The position numbers and the translations under genes were made by a program. A DNA stretch of 64,000 bases, taken from the NCBI RefSeq assembly GCF_001189245.1, contig NZ_LFIQ01000059.1, forward strand, positions 41,184-105,183, read 5' to 3'. The notes under the pieces were generated by a model. That model was not told where the DNA came from and did not search any database. It worked only from the letters and a program-made list of their open reading frames with translations. Origin of the DNA: Bradyrhizobium pachyrhizi (GTDB taxonomy: Bacteria > Pseudomonadota > Alphaproteobacteria > Rhizobiales > Xanthobacteraceae). Below, piece by piece: positions 46,302-56,189 of the stretch. How positions within the stretch are numbered: the stretch's first letter is position 1; every line of letters starts with the position of its first letter.

Positions 46302-47150
46302 CTACTTCACCGCTCCTCCGGTCATCCCTTCAACAAACCATTTCTGTGCGGCAAGGAAGGCGATGACGAGGGGCAACACGACGAGCGTAGAGGCGGCCAT
46401 GAGGGGCCCATAGTCGTTGCCAGCCTCTTCGTTCTTGAACGCCATGATGCCGAGCGGGGGCGGCATCAGGGACTGGTCGCGCACCGCAATGAGCGGCCAG
46501 AACAGATCGTTCCAATGGCTGACAACCGAGAAGATGGAGAAGGCGATGACGGCCGGCAGCGCCATCGGCAGCATGATCCTCCAGACGATGGCGAGCTCAG
46601 AAAGTCCGTCGAGCCGCGCGGCATGCACGACGTCATCTGGAATGGTCTTGAAGAACTGCCGAAACAGAAAGATACCAAAGGGCGAGACAATATAAGGAAA
46701 GATCAGCGCCGCGTAGGTATTGAGGATGCCGAGCTGATGACCCAGAGCAAAGAGCGGTAGCGCTAGCACTTGGTGCGGTAGCAGCAGTCCCACCAACACC
46801 AGGCCGAAGAGAAGGCCGCGTCCAGGAAAGCGAAGTTTCGCCAGCGCATAGGCACAAGGCGCGCAAACGAGGATTTGCGACAGCAGAATCATTGCACAGA
46901 CGAGGACACCATTGCCCATATAGCGCAGCAGTGATGTCTCGCTCAGCGCTTTGGTATAGTTCTCGCCAGCATATAATTGAGCGGGCCAGAGGGAGAAGGA
47001 CGCCCGAAAGATCTCCCCCGGCGGCTTGATCGACAGCGAGACCATCCACACGAAGGGCAAGAGAATGAGCGTTCCGGTCATGAGCAGCACCGCGTGTCGA
47101 ACGAGGGCTGCTGACAGCGACAAGCGGTTCGAGGAAATAGCGCCGTTCAT
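46302..47150 (-). CDS. ABC importer permease, UgpE/MalG-like
   Basis: This 282-residue inner-membrane permease has six hydrophobic helices. The cytoplasmic EAA loop that contacts the ATPase is visible as ARLDGLSELAIVWRIMLPMA. It ends KWFVEGMTGGAVK, which is typical of MalG-type subunits. Its ATG overlaps the stop of the partner permease gene by ATGA, so the two are made together in equal amounts. The gene is intact. Confidence 0.92.
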   Translation of the reverse strand: MNGAISSNRLSLSAALVRHAVLLMTGTLILLPFVWMVSLSIKPPGEIFRASFSLWPAQLYAGENYTKALSETSLLRYMGNGVLVCAMILLSQILVCAPCAYALAKLRFPGRGLLFGLVLVGLLLPHQVLALPLFALGHQLGILNTYAALIFPYIVSPFGIFLFRQFFKTIPDDVVHAARLDGLSELAIVWRIMLPMALPAVIAFSIFSVVSHWNDLFWPLIAVRDQSLMPPPLGIMAFKNEEAGNDYGPLMAASTLVVLPLVIAFLAAQKWFVEGMTGGAVK

Positions 47151-48112
47151 TGGTAGTGCACCTTAGTGTCCATGAAGCGGACCTGAACGAGGGTAAGCGT
47201 CACCACGATGGCGAGAAATACGACCGCGACGGCAGCGCCATATCCCGTGCGCAGATACTCGAAGCTCTCGCGGTAGAGCGTGTAGAGCAGAACTTCGGAG
47301 GCGTGGCTCGGCCCGCCTTGAGTTAGCACCTTTACTGTGTCAAAGGCCTCGAATGCCCGTAACGCCACGACGATGACAACGAACATCGTGACCGGTCCAA
47401 GCATCGGCAGGGTGACAGTGCGCAACCGATCAATCCAAAGGTCGGCGCCGTCGACATCGGCGGCATTGTATAGCTCCTGCGGGATGCGCTTCAGGCCCGC
47501 GAGAAACAACACCATTGCGTAACCGAGATTCTGCCAGATGCCGATCACGGCGAGGATTGGAAGAGCCATATTCTCATCACGCAGCCAGTTGGCGGTCGGC
47601 AATCCGATCGCGGCAAGCGCCTGGTTGACGAGACCAATTGTTGGATGCAGCAGCGCTTCCCAGGCGATCGCCATCGCGGTGAGCGTCGCCATGAAGGGCA
47701 AGAAATGGACGGCGCGATAGAAGCCGCGGCAGGACCGTCCGCTTTCGATGACGAGCGCGATCAGAAGACCGAGGATGACGGTTCCGGGCACGACGATCAA
47801 GGCGTAGACGACGGTATTGACGAGCGAGGCCCTGAAACCCGCGTCCGCGAAGACCTCGCGGAAGTTCGAAAGGCCGACAAAAGAAAGAGAGTTCGCCCCA
47901 AACCGCCAGTCGGTCAACGCGATGACGAAGACGGCAGCAACCGGCAGGAAGAACAGGACAAGCAGAAAGAATACTGCGGGCCCAGCCAGCGCCAAGGCCG
48001 CCAGCGCTTCCGCAAGGGCGCGCCTGCGAGCCAGCGGAATGGCTTGCAACGGCACTTCGATCGGCATGGATCGCTTGTCCGAAGCCTCGGATAGAGCAAG
48101 AGGTCCACTCAT
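47147..48112 (-). CDS. ABC importer permease, UgpA/MalF-like
   Basis: This is a 321-residue permease with a 45-residue cytoplasmic N-terminus and six helices (AVFFLLVLFFLPVAAVFVIA first). The EAA loop reads NAADVDGADLWIDRLRTVTL. I chose the ATG at 48112 because GGGAGG lies just upstream and the ATG overlaps the TGA of the ATPase gene; a start ten codons earlier would be possible. It forms the translocation channel with the MalG-like subunit. Confidence 0.92.
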   Translation of the reverse strand: MSGPLALSEASDKRSMPIEVPLQAIPLARRRALAEALAALALAGPAVFFLLVLFFLPVAAVFVIALTDWRFGANSLSFVGLSNFREVFADAGFRASLVNTVVYALIVVPGTVILGLLIALVIESGRSCRGFYRAVHFLPFMATLTAMAIAWEALLHPTIGLVNQALAAIGLPTANWLRDENMALPILAVIGIWQNLGYAMVLFLAGLKRIPQELYNAADVDGADLWIDRLRTVTLPMLGPVTMFVVIVVALRAFEAFDTVKVLTQGGPSHASEVLLYTLYRESFEYLRTGYGAAVAVVFLAIVVTLTLVQVRFMDTKVHYQ

Positions 48113-49308
48113 CCCACGACCTCCCGCAACGGGGTGACGCAACCCTTAGGAGAATCCCCTTCCCGCCGTAACCGTCGCCCGTCCCGCGTGAACAGAAGAA
48201 TGCGGTCCGCTCTCGCGCCAACATGCAAGGTCTGGCCGGGCACAATATGGGGCGCCCGCTCGGCAAGCAGCCTTGCGATCAACGGCTGGTCGATGCCGGC
48301 CAGGTCAAGATGAACGAAGAGATCTGACCCCATATGCTCGATCATTCGCACCGAACCCGTCAACGTCCCCTGCCCGCCGCGGTCAGCGAGATAAAACGCC
48401 TCCGGACGAATGCCGAGCGAGAGCGGCGTACCTGTGAGTGCATCGGCTTCGATCGTGAGCGTTGAGCCGGCCACGTCGATGAGGCCGCGTTCGCGCACCA
48501 CGCCGTCGAACATGTTGATCTTGGGTGAACCGATGAATTCGGCGACCCGCCGATAGTCGGGATCTGCATAGATATCTTGCGGCGGAGCAATCTGCGGCAA
48601 CTCGCCGTCGAGCATTACCGCTACCCGGTCCGACAGGGTCATAGCTTCGGCCTGGTCATGCGTGACATAGACGAAGGTGACCCCGAGCCGCTGGTGCAGT
48701 TCCTTGATCTCGGCGCGCATCTGCACGCGCAGTTTGGCGTCGAGGTTCGATAGCGGCTCGTCCATCAGGAAGACAGCCGGATGGCGCACCATCGCCCGAC
48801 CGACCGCGACACGCTGGCGCTGGCCACCCGAGAGCTGCCCCGGTTTGCGCGACAACAGATGACCTATGCCGAGGGACTTGGCGGTACGGGAGACTTCGAC
48901 ATCGATGTCCGCAGTGATCTGCGCGAGTCTTGGCAGCAGACGACCGAGAACAGGAAGCCTCTGTAAGGCTGAGAGCCGGCGCATTCGCAACGGCAAGGCC
49001 ATGTTCGACGCAACGTTCATGTGGGGATAGAGCGCATAGGACTGGAACACCATCGCGATATCCCGCCGCTTTGGCCGCAGTCCGTCCACAACAAGATCGC
49101 CGATCCGGACCGAGCCGGCGTCCTGCACCTCAAGTCCCGCGAGGATTCGTAGCAGCGTTGATTTCCCACAGCCCGACGGCCCCAGCAGCGTCAGGAACTC
49201 ACCGTCGGCTATCGACAGTGAAACGCTGCGCAGGACAGGAGTCTGGCCGTAGTCCTTCCTAATGCTTTCGATCGAAACCGATGCCACGGCGTATGTCCTC
49301 ACTGGCAT
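48109..49308 (-). CDS. ABC importer ATPase, UgpC/MalK-like
   Basis: This 399-residue ATPase energises the importer. It has the Walker A LLGPSGCGKSTLLRILAG, the Q-loop MVFQSYALYPHMNV, the signature LSGGQRQRVAVGRAMVR, the Walker B VFLMDEPLSNLD and the H-loop YVTHDQAEAMT, followed by a TOBE-type regulatory domain (LSLGIRPEAFYLADRGGQGT). About 25 extra residues are inserted between the Q-loop and the signature (QRLPVLGRLLPRLAQITADI), which is unusual. I use the ATG at 49308, where the conserved part starts close by. It is the first gene of the operon, diverging from the aminotransferase gene at 49853. Confidence 0.92.
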   Translation of the reverse strand: MPVRTYAVASVSIESIRKDYGQTPVLRSVSLSIADGEFLTLLGPSGCGKSTLLRILAGLEVQDAGSVRIGDLVVDGLRPKRRDIAMVFQSYALYPHMNVASNMALPLRMRRLSALQRLPVLGRLLPRLAQITADIDVEVSRTAKSLGIGHLLSRKPGQLSGGQRQRVAVGRAMVRHPAVFLMDEPLSNLDAKLRVQMRAEIKELHQRLGVTFVYVTHDQAEAMTLSDRVAVMLDGELPQIAPPQDIYADPDYRRVAEFIGSPKINMFDGVVRERGLIDVAGSTLTIEADALTGTPLSLGIRPEAFYLADRGGQGTLTGSVRMIEHMGSDLFVHLDLAGIDQPLIARLLAERAPHIVPGQTLHVGARADRILLFTRDGRRLRREGDSPKGCVTPLREVVG

Positions 49309-49852
49309 GAAACTCTTCGCGCAAGCGCGACGAGGAGATCGTCTATCCCCTTCAAACGTAGGCTGAGCTTCAAGACCCATCGTGCTACAGCTGGATGACA
49401 CCGATCGAATAATTCGATGCAAAGCCAAGCTATTTGCGATGGCGCGAGGGTCTCCAGAGCTCCAAGCGAACGCTCAAGACTTGGCGGCCCGCTTAGAGAT
49501 CGCTCGGGAAACAGAACCTGCCGCGCGCTCCACCGAGCCTCAGCGCCGATCGCGTGTGGGACCAGCGCAGTTTGGCCACCGAACCCGACGCGCCGCGTCT
49601 CGCCGGTTCCCCCTGCTCGTTTTCTCCTGGCTGGAGGATTCCACGTGCCGCGCCGCTTCAATAGAGACCGACCAGCCTTGCACGTCTTCTGCCGGATGAC
49701 GCGCGCCTGCGGCCGTCGCCCTGGCGGCACCATGCGAGGCATCGCAACTTGCGATCATTTCGTTCAACAAACGCGATCGTCAGTTTGTTGGCCGCTTCGG
49801 GAGCGAGTAGAAGCCGTCGAGAATTCGTGTCGAAATCCGCAGGTGCTCCATT
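49309..49852. other. divergent control region between importer and phosphonate-degradation genes
   Basis: 544 bases with no supported gene. It must contain promoters for both operons and is the place where a regulator such as the LysR at 55281 might act. Confidence 0.35.
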
Positions 49853-51052
49853 TTGTCTCTCATTGCAGAACGGCTCAGACTTGTCCGCCCCTCTGAAACC
49901 AAGGCCATGACGGCGCGCGCGGCCGAGCTGCGCGACCGGGGTTTCGATGTGATCACGCTCAGTCAGGGTGAGCCGGATTTCGAGACGCCGACCGCGATCC
50001 GCGACGCGGCGATCCAGGCAATCCACGACGGAAAGACGAAATACACCCCGGTTGCCGGCATCAAGCCGCTGCGCGAGGCGATCCAGAAGAGCCTGGACCG
50101 CGATCACGAGCTCGCTTACGGGATCGACCAGATCACGGTTGGTTGTGGTGCCAAGCAGGTCATTTTCAACGCTCTCTTCGCCAGCCTCGATGCAGGCGAC
50201 GAGGTGGTGATCCCGACGCCGTGCTGGGTCTCCTATCCCGATATGGTGGCGCTCGCCGGCGGCAAGCCGGTCCTGGTCGACTGCGATCAATGCCATGGAT
50301 TCAAGCTGCGTCCTGAGGCATTGGAAGCGGCGATCACGCCTCGCACGAAGTGGCTGATGCTGAACTCGCCCTCCAATCCGACCGGAGCGGTTTACAGCCG
50401 AAGCGAGCTGCTGGCGCTCGCCGCCGTGCTGCGCCGCCATGCCCATGTCCACGTGCTGTCTGACGATATCTATGAAAAACTCACCTACAACGTCGACTTC
50501 GCCACAATGGCAGCCATAGCACCGGACCTCTACGACCGCACATTGACGGTCAACGGTGTATCCAAGGCCGACGCAATGACCGGCTGGCGCGTCGGTTATG
50601 GCGCAGGGCCTCTGCCACTGATCAAGGCCATGAACCTGATCCAAGGCCAGACCTCTTCACACACCAGCTCGATCTCGCAATATGCCGCGATCGAGGCGCT
50701 GTCCGGCGGGCGGAAGCATATCGATGAATTTGCAGGCGCCTTCCTGCAGCGTCGCGATCTTGTGGTCGCCAAGCTCAACCAGGCCAAGGGACTTTCGTGC
50801 CGAGTGCCGGACGGCGCCTTCTACGTTTTCCCTTCCTGCGCAGGCGTTATCGGCAAGCGCACACCGGATCGCAAGCTGATCGAAACCGACACCGATTTCG
50901 CGATGTATTTGCTCGATGCGTTCGCCGTGGCCGTCGTACCCGGCAGCGGCTTCATGGCTTCGCCGTACATCCGTATTTCCTACGCTTCGTCGCTCGCGGA
51001 CCTCACCCGCGCCTGCGACCGCATCATCGCTGCCTGCGCCACCCTGTCCTGA
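49853..51052 (+). CDS. PLP aminotransferase class I, possible phosphonoalanine transaminase
   Basis: This 399-residue aspartate-aminotransferase-like enzyme has ITLSQGEPDFETPTAIRDAA, KWLMLNSPSNPTGAVYSRSE and the lysine block VNGVSKADAMTGWRVGYGAG, ending with the substrate arginine in SPYIRISYASS. It starts with a TTG at 49853, with no better codon upstream. The next gene, ten bases on, resembles phosphonopyruvate hydrolase. This pair has the composition of the palB-palA genes of Variovorax, in which phosphonoalanine is transaminated to phosphonopyruvate and then cleaved. Ordinary aspartate or aromatic aminotransferase activity is the alternative. Confidence 0.87.
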   Translation: MSLIAERLRLVRPSETKAMTARAAELRDRGFDVITLSQGEPDFETPTAIRDAAIQAIHDGKTKYTPVAGIKPLREAIQKSLDRDHELAYGIDQITVGCGAKQVIFNALFASLDAGDEVVIPTPCWVSYPDMVALAGGKPVLVDCDQCHGFKLRPEALEAAITPRTKWLMLNSPSNPTGAVYSRSELLALAAVLRRHAHVHVLSDDIYEKLTYNVDFATMAAIAPDLYDRTLTVNGVSKADAMTGWRVGYGAGPLPLIKAMNLIQGQTSSHTSSISQYAAIEALSGGRKHIDEFAGAFLQRRDLVVAKLNQAKGLSCRVPDGAFYVFPSCAGVIGKRTPDRKLIETDTDFAMYLLDAFAVAVVPGSGFMASPYIRISYASSLADLTRACDRIIAACATLS

Positions 51053-51062
51053 AGGATCTCCC

Positions 51063-51935
51063 GTGTTTCCTGCCAAGCGCCTGCGCACCTGCATGGCCGA
51101 GACTGGCCTCGTCCACGTCATGGCCGCGCATAGCCCGCTTTCTGCAGTTCTCGCAGAAGAAGCCGGATTTGATGGCCTATGGGCCTCCGGATTCGAGCTG
51201 TCGGCACTTTACGGCCTGCCGGACATGAGCCTGATCTCGATGACGCAGCATCTCGACATGCTGCGGGCGATCGCGGGACGCACGAGATTGCCAATTGTCG
51301 CCGACATCGATACGGGCTACGGCAATGCGATCAACGTGATCCATGCGATCGGCGAGTACGAACGCGCCGGCGCTAGCGCCGTTGTCATCGAGGACAAGAC
51401 TTTTCCGAAGGTGACGAGCCTTGTTGCCGATGGACGTCAGGAATTGTTGCGGATTGAAGAGTTCCAAGGGAAAACCGAGGCCGCCGTTACGGCAAGACGG
51501 GACCCGGACTTTCTCATCATTGCCCGCACTGAAGCCTTAATTGCAGGACTCGGCGAAGCTGAAGCTCTGCGTAGAGCGCAAGCCTATGTAGAGGCTGGCG
51601 CCGACATGATCCTGATCCATTCGAAAAAGAAAGATACTTCTGAGATCGAAAGCTTTTCGCGCGCCTGGACCGGATCGGTGCCGCTGGTCATTGTGCCGAA
51701 TGCCTACCCGGATCTCGATGCGAAGCGCGTCAAAGCGCTCGGCAATATCCGCATGATGATCTACGGCAACTACGGCATCCGAGCTGCGGCAACTTGCATG
51801 CAGGAGACATTCCGCCGGATTATCGTCGACGGCGGAGTCCAGAACGTCCATAAGGACATTCTGCCAGTGGACGAGATTTTCAGACTTCAGAAGATACACG
51901 AGGTTAGGGCGGCTGAAGCTCGCTTCCTTCGCTGA
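51063..51935 (+). CDS. phosphonopyruvate-hydrolase-like enzyme (PEP mutase superfamily)
   Basis: This is a 290-residue enzyme, the length I recall for phosphonopyruvate hydrolase. It has FDGLWASGFELSALYGLPDM, ADIDTGYGNAIN (metal aspartates) and IEDKTFPKVTSLVADG. In this gating loop true mutases carry asparagine where this protein has threonine, a difference reported between mutase and hydrolase. It would cleave phosphonopyruvate to pyruvate and phosphate. The start is the GTG at 51063 with AAGGA upstream; ATG 51093 is less well placed. It forms an operon with the aminotransferase, and a truncated copy of its 3' part lies at 54427. Confidence 0.82.
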   Translation: MFPAKRLRTCMAETGLVHVMAAHSPLSAVLAEEAGFDGLWASGFELSALYGLPDMSLISMTQHLDMLRAIAGRTRLPIVADIDTGYGNAINVIHAIGEYERAGASAVVIEDKTFPKVTSLVADGRQELLRIEEFQGKTEAAVTARRDPDFLIIARTEALIAGLGEAEALRRAQAYVEAGADMILIHSKKKDTSEIESFSRAWTGSVPLVIVPNAYPDLDAKRVKALGNIRMMIYGNYGIRAAATCMQETFRRIIVDGGVQNVHKDILPVDEIFRLQKIHEVRAAEARFLR

Positions 51936-52360
51936 ACGCTTCGCGGCGCGCCATGCGGGGCGCAAGCTGAGCGCCCGAAGCATACCCTCATTTGGATTTT
52001 CGGCATTGCCCCTTGCGCCAAGGAAGAAGGATGGAAGACCTGACACACACCGCCGGATTGCCTCACCTGGCAAGAGGACTCAGGTCGCGGCGCCGTGGTG
52101 AAAGGAGAATCGAGATAACGAACGATCGTACGGGCGATAAAGAGCCGAAGCGCAACAAACTCCGGCCAGAATTCCCAATTCCGACTCGAGTCCGCAACTA
52201 CTCACGCGCGACACCTCTGTGCGCTCGGCATGTCGTCGGCGATCTTTTGTCAATGGGGACCACCAAAGATGTACAAGCTCGCACTCTATCACTGCAAGTG
52301 CATTTCACCATAATGACCTCAGATTGCCTGACACTCAGACCAGCCTAGGGAGCAAGAATA
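51936..52360. other. intergenic region, no gene
   Basis: 425 bases, no supported gene. Confidence 0.35.
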
Positions 52361-53430
52361 TTGGCCGATTATTTTGAGATCGATTTTCTGGACGTTGAAG
52401 CGAAAAGCAGCGGCGACGCGATTTGCGTCCGCTATGAGTTGAACGGTCAGACTTTCATTCATGTCGTTGATGGCGGCTATCAATCAACTGGAGAGAAAGT
52501 CGTCAACTTCATAAACAAGTACTATGGCAATCCGAAACGAATCGACCACGTCGTCGCAACACACAACGACGGCGATCACGCCGGAGGTTTGCAGCGGGTT
52601 CTGGAAGATTTTGAAGTCGGCGCGCTTTGGATGTTGCGACCATGGACCTATGCGGCGGAACTTCTCCCCCGGTTCAAGCGCTATAAAACAGTCGAAGGAC
52701 TGGAGAAAGCGCTAAGGGAAGCGTACTCAAATCTAGCGGCCCTCAAAGATATTGCTCTTCGCAGGAAGATTAAAATCTGCGAGCCCTTTCAGGGAGCTAT
52801 GGTTGGCGCTTTTCAGGTCATGGCCCCGACACGCTCACGCTATCTAGACCTCGTTGTTTCGTCAGAGAAGACGCCGGAGGAAAAGGGTCTCCTCGAAACC
52901 GCGCGCGACGCTGTTGTGCGTGTAATGAAAGAAGCCGCTGCGCTTGTTAAGGCGGCTTGGGGCGACGAATATTTTCCCGCAGGTGAGACAAGCAACGAAA
53001 ACGAGATGAGCGTTGTCCAATATGCTTACCTAAACAAGAGCAAAATCTTACTGACCGCAGATACCGGGCGCGGCGGCCTTCAGGAGGTCATCGATTACGC
53101 GCCCTTGGCGGACTGGTATTGCCTGGCATCAATCGGTTTCAAGTTCCGCACCATGGCGGTCGCCACAACGTTACGACCGAATTGCTAGACAAGATCCTGG
53201 GTGAAAGGAAAGCGGTGCAGGACGGCAAAACGACCTTCAGCGCAATTATTAGCTCGGCCAAGGCCGATGAGGACCATCCCCGCAAATCCGTTGTCCGAGC
53301 TATGCATCATCGTGGAGCCCACGTCATCTCAACCGAGGGCTCGAACAAACGAACTTCGGTGAACGCACCAGACCGGGACGATTATAGCCCTGCCGAGTGC
53401 CTGCCATATCCAGAGGAACAGGAAGACTGA
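52361..53430 (+). pseudogene. ComEC-like MBL-fold hydrolase, one frameshift
   Basis: From a TTG at 52361 (AGGGAG upstream) the frame reads IDFLDVEAKSSGDAICVRYE and HVVATHNDGDHAGGLQRVLE, the HxDxDH metal motif of ComEC/Rec2-type MBL hydrolases, and later ILLTADTGRGGLQEVIDY. At about 53120 the frame slips by one base and continues INRFQVPHHGGRHNVT, the second metal site, through to 53430. Both metal sites are thus encoded but in different frames. A membrane-protein gene starts two bases after its stop. Such MBL and membrane pairs occur in variable, defence-rich regions, but I cannot name this system. Confidence 0.72.
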
Positions 53431-53432
53431 GA

Positions 53433-54231
53433 TTGGTAACGATCACAGATCTGTTCGACAATTATGCCCGGCAGGCCAGGTTATTTCCCGGCCTGCTGAT
53501 GGTTTTCCCGCCATTGATGACTGTCTTAGCTTGGTTCCCGCAGCTCCTTCTTTCCAATGTTGGAACGGCTCTTCTTACGATCGCGGTATCTTGCGGGCTA
53601 CTTTACGCACTAGGATCGTGGGCACGCACCCGTGGCAAGAACATCGAGGTGGGCCTACTTAAACAGTGGGATGGATGGCCGACGACCCTCAAGCTTCGAC
53701 ATGCGGGTCCTTTAGATCCTCTAACATTGATGCGATATCATGACTTTCTGAGGCGGAGCGTTCCCCATTGGCAGGCACCTACGCCTGACGACGAAAAGGC
53801 AAATCCGGCGAAGGCTGATGGTGCCTATGACTCTGCGGTGATCTGGCTAAAGGAAAGGACCCGCAAGGGCTTTCCACTCATAGATAAGGAAAATGCCCAA
53901 TACGGATTCCGGCGTAATCTTCTCGGTATGCGCCCGATTGGTATTATCGGTCTGCGGCCTCGCTGCCGGCGCTTCCATTCTTGCGATCTATGCGCAGACG
54001 ACTCAATTCACGACAGCCGCAATCTGGGCTGCCTCCTCAGCGCAAAGACCTGAAGTCTGGGCCGCGACCAGCATAGATTTCGTGGCGCTCATGGCGTGGC
54101 TTGGTGTGGTCAACGAACAATGGGTGCGGCAGGCGGCCGACCAATATGCGGATGCATTACTTGCAGCTTGTGACCAACTCACCGCAAGGAGCCAGGCCGC
54201 GTCCCACAATCACGCCGTCTCCTGTCCTTAG
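53433..54231 (+). pseudogene. membrane protein paired with the MBL hydrolase, frameshifted
   Basis: A TTG at 53433 with GGAAGA upstream starts a protein with two adjacent N-terminal helices (LLMVFPPLMTVLAWFPQLLL and LLTIAVSCGLLYAL), then a soluble stretch with LLKQWDGWPTTLKLRH. Near 53930 the frame slips by one base. The second frame has two more helices (LVLSVCGLAAGASILAIYAQ and a second around VALMAWLGVVNEQWV) and ends at 54231. I do not recognise the family. Its tight spacing after the MBL gene suggests a two-gene unit with a membrane effector. Confidence 0.6.
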
Positions 54232-54426
54232 GGAAGCAGCGACCTCATGCGTTGGCTTGTCCCGTGCTCGCCTCGAACTATTCAGCGAGGAACGGACTGC
54301 TCTTGTATCTAAACCGCTCCATGGCTTCTCAAACGGGCTCCAGTCTGGCCTTCGAGACCAACTTGTTGCGCCAAAGTCTGCAATAAATGGCGGGTCTCGA
54401 TCCGCAGGGCCTGCTCGGGCCCCCGC

Positions 54427-54940
54427 CTTGTTGCCGATGGACGTCAGGAATTGTTGCGGATTGAGGAATTCCAAGGGAAGATCGAGGCGGCCGTTGTGAA
54501 ACGGGACCCGGACTTTCTCATGATTGCCGGCACCGAAGCCGTGATAGCAGGACTCGACGAACCAGAAGCACTGCGTCGGCGCGCAAGCCTATGTAGAGGC
54601 TAGCGCGGACATGATACTGATCCATTCGAAAAAACGGATCTTTGCGAGGTCGCAAGCTTTGCACGTGCTTGGACGGAATCGACGCCGCTGGTCATCGTGC
54701 CGACGCCTACCTGGATTTTAACGCCGAGCGGCTCAAGGCGCTGCGCAACGTCCAAATGAATGAAATACGGTAACTACCGCATCCGGGCTTTTGCCACTGC
54801 CGTACAGGAGACCCTCCGCCGGATCGTAGCAGACGGCGGGGTCCAATACGTGGGCAAGGACACTCTACCGCTCGAGGAAATCTTCAAACTTCAAAGGATG
54901 GATGAGGTCAAGGTAGCCGGAGCTTGCTTCCCCCGCTGAC
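54427..54940 (+). pseudogene. truncated second copy of the phosphonopyruvate-hydrolase-like gene
   Basis: The sequence from about 54427 closely matches the 3' 60 percent of the gene at 51063, starting in the middle of LVADGRQELLRIEEFQGK. It continues DPDFLMIAGTEAVIAGLDEP, then runs through several indels to LPLEEIFKLQRMDEV near the end. The 5' part, with the metal-binding aspartates, is absent. It arose by a partial duplication whose left edge lies at 54426. It cannot make an active enzyme. Confidence 0.85.
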
Positions 54941-55280
54941 CTCTTCGCAACGAACAAGACGTTGAAACTATACCTATAGCGCTCGACACCCGCTCAGACG
55001 CCATCCTCACGCCGTTAGGAAAGTCTGAGCAGCGGCCTATCACTCTAGCAAGTCGCGCACGTCCGACGCGAGGACGGTGATCGCACCGCGCGAATTAGTA
55101 CCTAGAAAAATTGCGCGCCAAACCGTACGAAACGCACCAAAATTGCGGATTTTGCGCGCGAAACCCGCTTGATAAGCGGCAATCCTGACGTACGCATCGA
55201 ATAATGTGATACAGCATCCATGCTTGGCAACGGCCTGCCGCGGCAAGTAGCCAACAGTCCAAGAGCTACCGGAGCAGAAG
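54941..55280. other. intergenic region upstream of lysR
   Basis: 340 bases, no supported gene. Contains the LysR promoter. Confidence 0.35.
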
Positions 55281-56189
55281 ATGGCTGCCGAATACGATGA
55301 GGTGCCCCTCAACGCGGTCCGTGCATTTGTGACCATTGCGAGAGAAGGAAGCGTAACGCGTGCGGCCAACGCATTGGGAATAACCCAGAGCTCGGTCAGC
55401 CGCTATTTGGCTGTGTTGCAGGAGTATCTCGGCACAGATCTCGTGGAACGGCGAGGCCGACGAAGTGAATTGACTCAATTTGGACGGCTGTTCGCGAATA
55501 CCGTTTCCGAACCCCTTGATACAGTGTGTTTCACCGCCAAGAGAATGCGACGCCGGAACCGATCGGACGCCAACCGGATTGTGGTGCGCACGTCGCTTTC
55601 GACTTTCGCTTATTCCTTCCTCATTCCTAATCTCCAGGCGTTCTCGGCGGAGATGGACGGCGTGATCGTGGACGTGATCAGTTCATTGTCTCCGCCGACA
55701 TCTTCCGACAATTTCGACATCTTGATTACCCGAGATCTTTCCGTCATTGAACCGGCCGACGATTGGGAAATCTACAATGAGACCCTCGTATGCGTCGGCT
55801 CTCCAGGTCACGTCGCGGGGAAAACGCTGTCGATTGCGCGTTCAATGCCACTTCTGAACATCACATCGCGGCCTGACATAATGCCCACATGGCTGAGGGC
55901 GATGAACCTGACCGCAAGAGATATAAAGTCGGGGGCACGATACGATCACAATTACCTTGCCCTGCCGGCCGTCATGACCGGAAAATGCCTCCTGGTTGCG
56001 CCTGAAATCATTGTCGGTGATCTCGTGCGCGCGGGAGCACTGCACGTGATACCAGGATCCCGCGCGCCAAGCGGTATGCAATATCGGGCCTATGCGGTCG
56101 ATCGCAGTGACAATCCCGAAATCGCTCGCGCCTTCTGCCGCTGGGTCGCTCGGCTCTGTAAAAAGGCAGCAATTGCGGAAGCCGCCTAA
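55281..56189 (+). CDS. LysR-type transcriptional regulator
   Basis: The 302-residue regulator has the helix-turn-helix domain VPLNAVRAFVTIAREGSVTR and LGITQSSVSRYLAVLQEYLG, followed by the effector domain (NFDILITRDLSVIEPADDWE, AVMTGKCLLVAPEIIV). A GGAG site precedes the ATG at 55281. It follows the remnant of the hydrolase copy. The known phosphonoalanine genes of Variovorax include a LysR regulator, so a role in controlling the aminotransferase-hydrolase operon is possible; it is separated from it by 3.3 kb of decayed DNA. The gene is intact. Confidence 0.92.
   Translation: MAAEYDEVPLNAVRAFVTIAREGSVTRAANALGITQSSVSRYLAVLQEYLGTDLVERRGRRSELTQFGRLFANTVSEPLDTVCFTAKRMRRRNRSDANRIVVRTSLSTFAYSFLIPNLQAFSAEMDGVIVDVISSLSPPTSSDNFDILITRDLSVIEPADDWEIYNETLVCVGSPGHVAGKTLSIARSMPLLNITSRPDIMPTWLRAMNLTARDIKSGARYDHNYLALPAVMTGKCLLVAPEIIVGDLVRAGALHVIPGSRAPSGMQYRAYAVDRSDNPEIARAFCRWVARLCKKAAIAEAA

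Noticed and set aside
49658-50644. A 328-codon open frame on the minus strand
   Set aside because: Antisense to the class I aminotransferase. No family features.
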